NCBI GenBank assembly: GCA_045105075.1
Contig: JBGCDD010000161.1
Location: forward strand, 1-31,327
Length of the DNA stretch: 31,327 nt
Reading direction: 5' to 3'
Source: JBGCDD01 sp045105075
GTDB lineage: Bacteria > Pseudomonadota > Alphaproteobacteria > Rhodobacterales > Rhodobacteraceae
Of this stretch, positions 30,328 to 31,327 are shown one piece after another. Position 1 is the stretch's first letter. Each line of letters starts with the position of its first letter. The notes below the pieces were generated by a model. That model did not search any database. It saw only the letters and a program-made list of their open reading frames with translations, and was not told the origin of the DNA. Both the position numbers and the translations under genes were made by a program.

Positions 30328-31327
30328 ATGCGGGCGTCATTTGCATCCGAACCGGGGCAAACCCGGGGCCGGGTGGTGGCTGAGGAAGAAAGCAGTTTCC
30401 GGTCGTGTTTTCAGCGCGATCGGGACCGGATCATCCATGCCAGCGCCTTTCGCAGGCTCAAGCATAAGACCCAAGTGTTTATCGAACATGAAGGCGATTA
30501 TTACCGCACCCGTTTGACCCATTCGATTGAGGTGGCGCAGGTGGCGCGCACGATTTCTGGCGCGCTGGGACTGAACGCGGAACTGACCGAGGCGCTGGCA
30601 CTGGCCCATGATCTGGGTCACACGCCGTTTGGGCACACCGGCGAGGACGCGCTGCACACCCTGATGGCCCCCTATGGCGGCTTTGATCACAACGCCCAGG
30701 CGATCCGGATTGTCACCCATCTTGAACGTCACTATGCGGATTTCGACGGGCTCAATCTGACCTGGGAAACGCTGGAAGGGCTGGCCAAACACAACGGCCC
30801 CGTGACTGGCGATTTGCCCTGGGCACTGGCGGCTTATTGCGATCATCACGATCTGGAACTGACCACCTATGCCAGCGCCGAAGCGCAGGTGGCCGCGATT
30901 TCCGATGACGTTGCCTATAACCACCACGACCTGCATGATGGCCTGCGCGCCGAGCTGTTTTCCACCGATGAGCTGGCCGAGTTGCCGATTCTGGATCGGT
31001 GTTTCGCCGAAGTTGACGCCAAGTATCCCGGTCTGAATTACTACCGGCGCCGTCACGAGGCGTTGCGGCGATTTTTTGGTATTTTGGTTGAAGATGTGAT
31101 CGCCTATGCCCGCGCCCGCATCACCGAAATCGCCCCCGAGACGGCCTCAGATGTCCGCCACTCGGATGGGCATTTGATCCGCTTTTCCAAGGGGGTATTC
31201 GATGATCTTAAAGTCATTCGCGCGTTCCTGTTTGATCGGATGTACCGCGCGCCCAGCGTGATCGTGATGCGCCACGAGGTCACCCATGTGGTCAACGACC
31301 TGTTTCCCTATTTCATCGCGCACCCCG
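30328..31327 (+). CDS. dgt: dGTP triphosphohydrolase-like HD protein (5' part, runs off the window)
   Basis: The ATG at 30328 (AGGACAAGG upstream) opens 333 codons with no stop before the window ends. The HD-domain metal site is clear: RTRLTHSIEVAQVAR (H65), LAHDLGHTPFGHTGED (H94-D95), and AISDDVAYNHHD for the last aspartate. The start FASEPGQTRGR and FQRDRDRIIHASAFRRLKHKTQVF match the deoxyguanosinetriphosphate triphosphohydrolase-like proteins that cleave dNTPs to nucleosides and triphosphate. The missing C terminus should be about 40-50 residues. It is divergent from erpA with an 80-base shared promoter gap. Confidence 0.93.
   Translation, partial: MRASFASEPGQTRGRVVAEEESSFRSCFQRDRDRIIHASAFRRLKHKTQVFIEHEGDYYRTRLTHSIEVAQVARTISGALGLNAELTEALALAHDLGHTPFGHTGEDALHTLMAPYGGFDHNAQAIRIVTHLERHYADFDGLNLTWETLEGLAKHNGPVTGDLPWALAAYCDHHDLELTTYASAEAQVAAISDDVAYNHHDLHDGLRAELFSTDELAELPILDRCFAEVDAKYPGLNYYRRRHEALRRFFGILVEDVIAYARARITEIAPETASDVRHSDGHLIRFSKGVFDDLKVIRAFLFDRMYRAPSVIVMRHEVTHVVNDLFPYFIAHP

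Overview
The window looks like chromosomal DNA from an alphaproteobacterium of the order Rhodobacterales (Roseobacter/Rhodobacter group). The evidence is the moderately high G+C coding style, the tightly packed genes with ATGA/GTGA stop-start overlaps, a DksA with a single zinc-finger cysteine, and a run of small lineage-typical hypothetical proteins. Most of it is ordinary housekeeping chromosome. I see no insertion sequence, prophage or CRISPR array.

Layout. 1-5.9 kb: the tail of an unidentified gene, a fused RimB-RimK-type ligase (-), a SAM methyltransferase and tgt (+), then a glycosyltransferase fused to a sulfotransferase-like domain (-) with a possible 31-residue membrane peptide upstream of it. 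6.2-9.5 kb: a heat-shock-like promoter, lon, an HU-like protein and tRNA-Val(CAC). lon is complete in length but has an in-frame TAG at its 305th codon, between the N domain and the AAA+ domain. 9.5-16.4 kb: a phosphoglycerate mutase-like gene, a YbaK-type deacylase (-), 22-bp tandem repeats, glnE with a coupled 90-residue protein, a lipoprotein, and an RlmI-like rRNA methyltransferase overlapping a PIN-domain gene. 16.4-24.2 kb (mainly -): an M48 protease, a cytochrome P450, a VWA/CoxE protein, a 55-residue membrane protein, a DUF2927-like lipoprotein and a GNAT acetyltransferase. An unrecognised 521-residue Lys/Ala-rich protein (+) sits between these and the MoxR ATPase that normally partners the VWA protein. 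24.4-26.8 kb: dksA, an FAD monooxygenase and an exonuclease III. 26.8-29.9 kb: a 400-bp regulatory region with two perfect DnaA boxes, followed by a three-gene unit. That unit encodes a protein made of nine exact 21-residue repeats ending in FSSGS(AP), a 363-residue helical protein of unknown function, and an EamA/DMT transporter. 29.9 kb to the end: erpA (-) and the start of a dGTPase-like gene (+) that runs out of the window.

The most interesting region is 27.0-29.9 kb. A short Lys/Asn-rich leader-like N terminus followed by identical-length repeats, an uncharacterised and possibly metal-binding protein, and a translationally coupled exporter look like a precursor-peptide/modifier/transporter cassette. 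This reading is inference. The second important observation is the amber codon in lon. TAG ends several intact genes here, so it is a working stop codon in this genome, and lon is therefore either split or carries a sequencing error. Third is the orphan 521-residue protein inserted between moxR and its usual partner operon.
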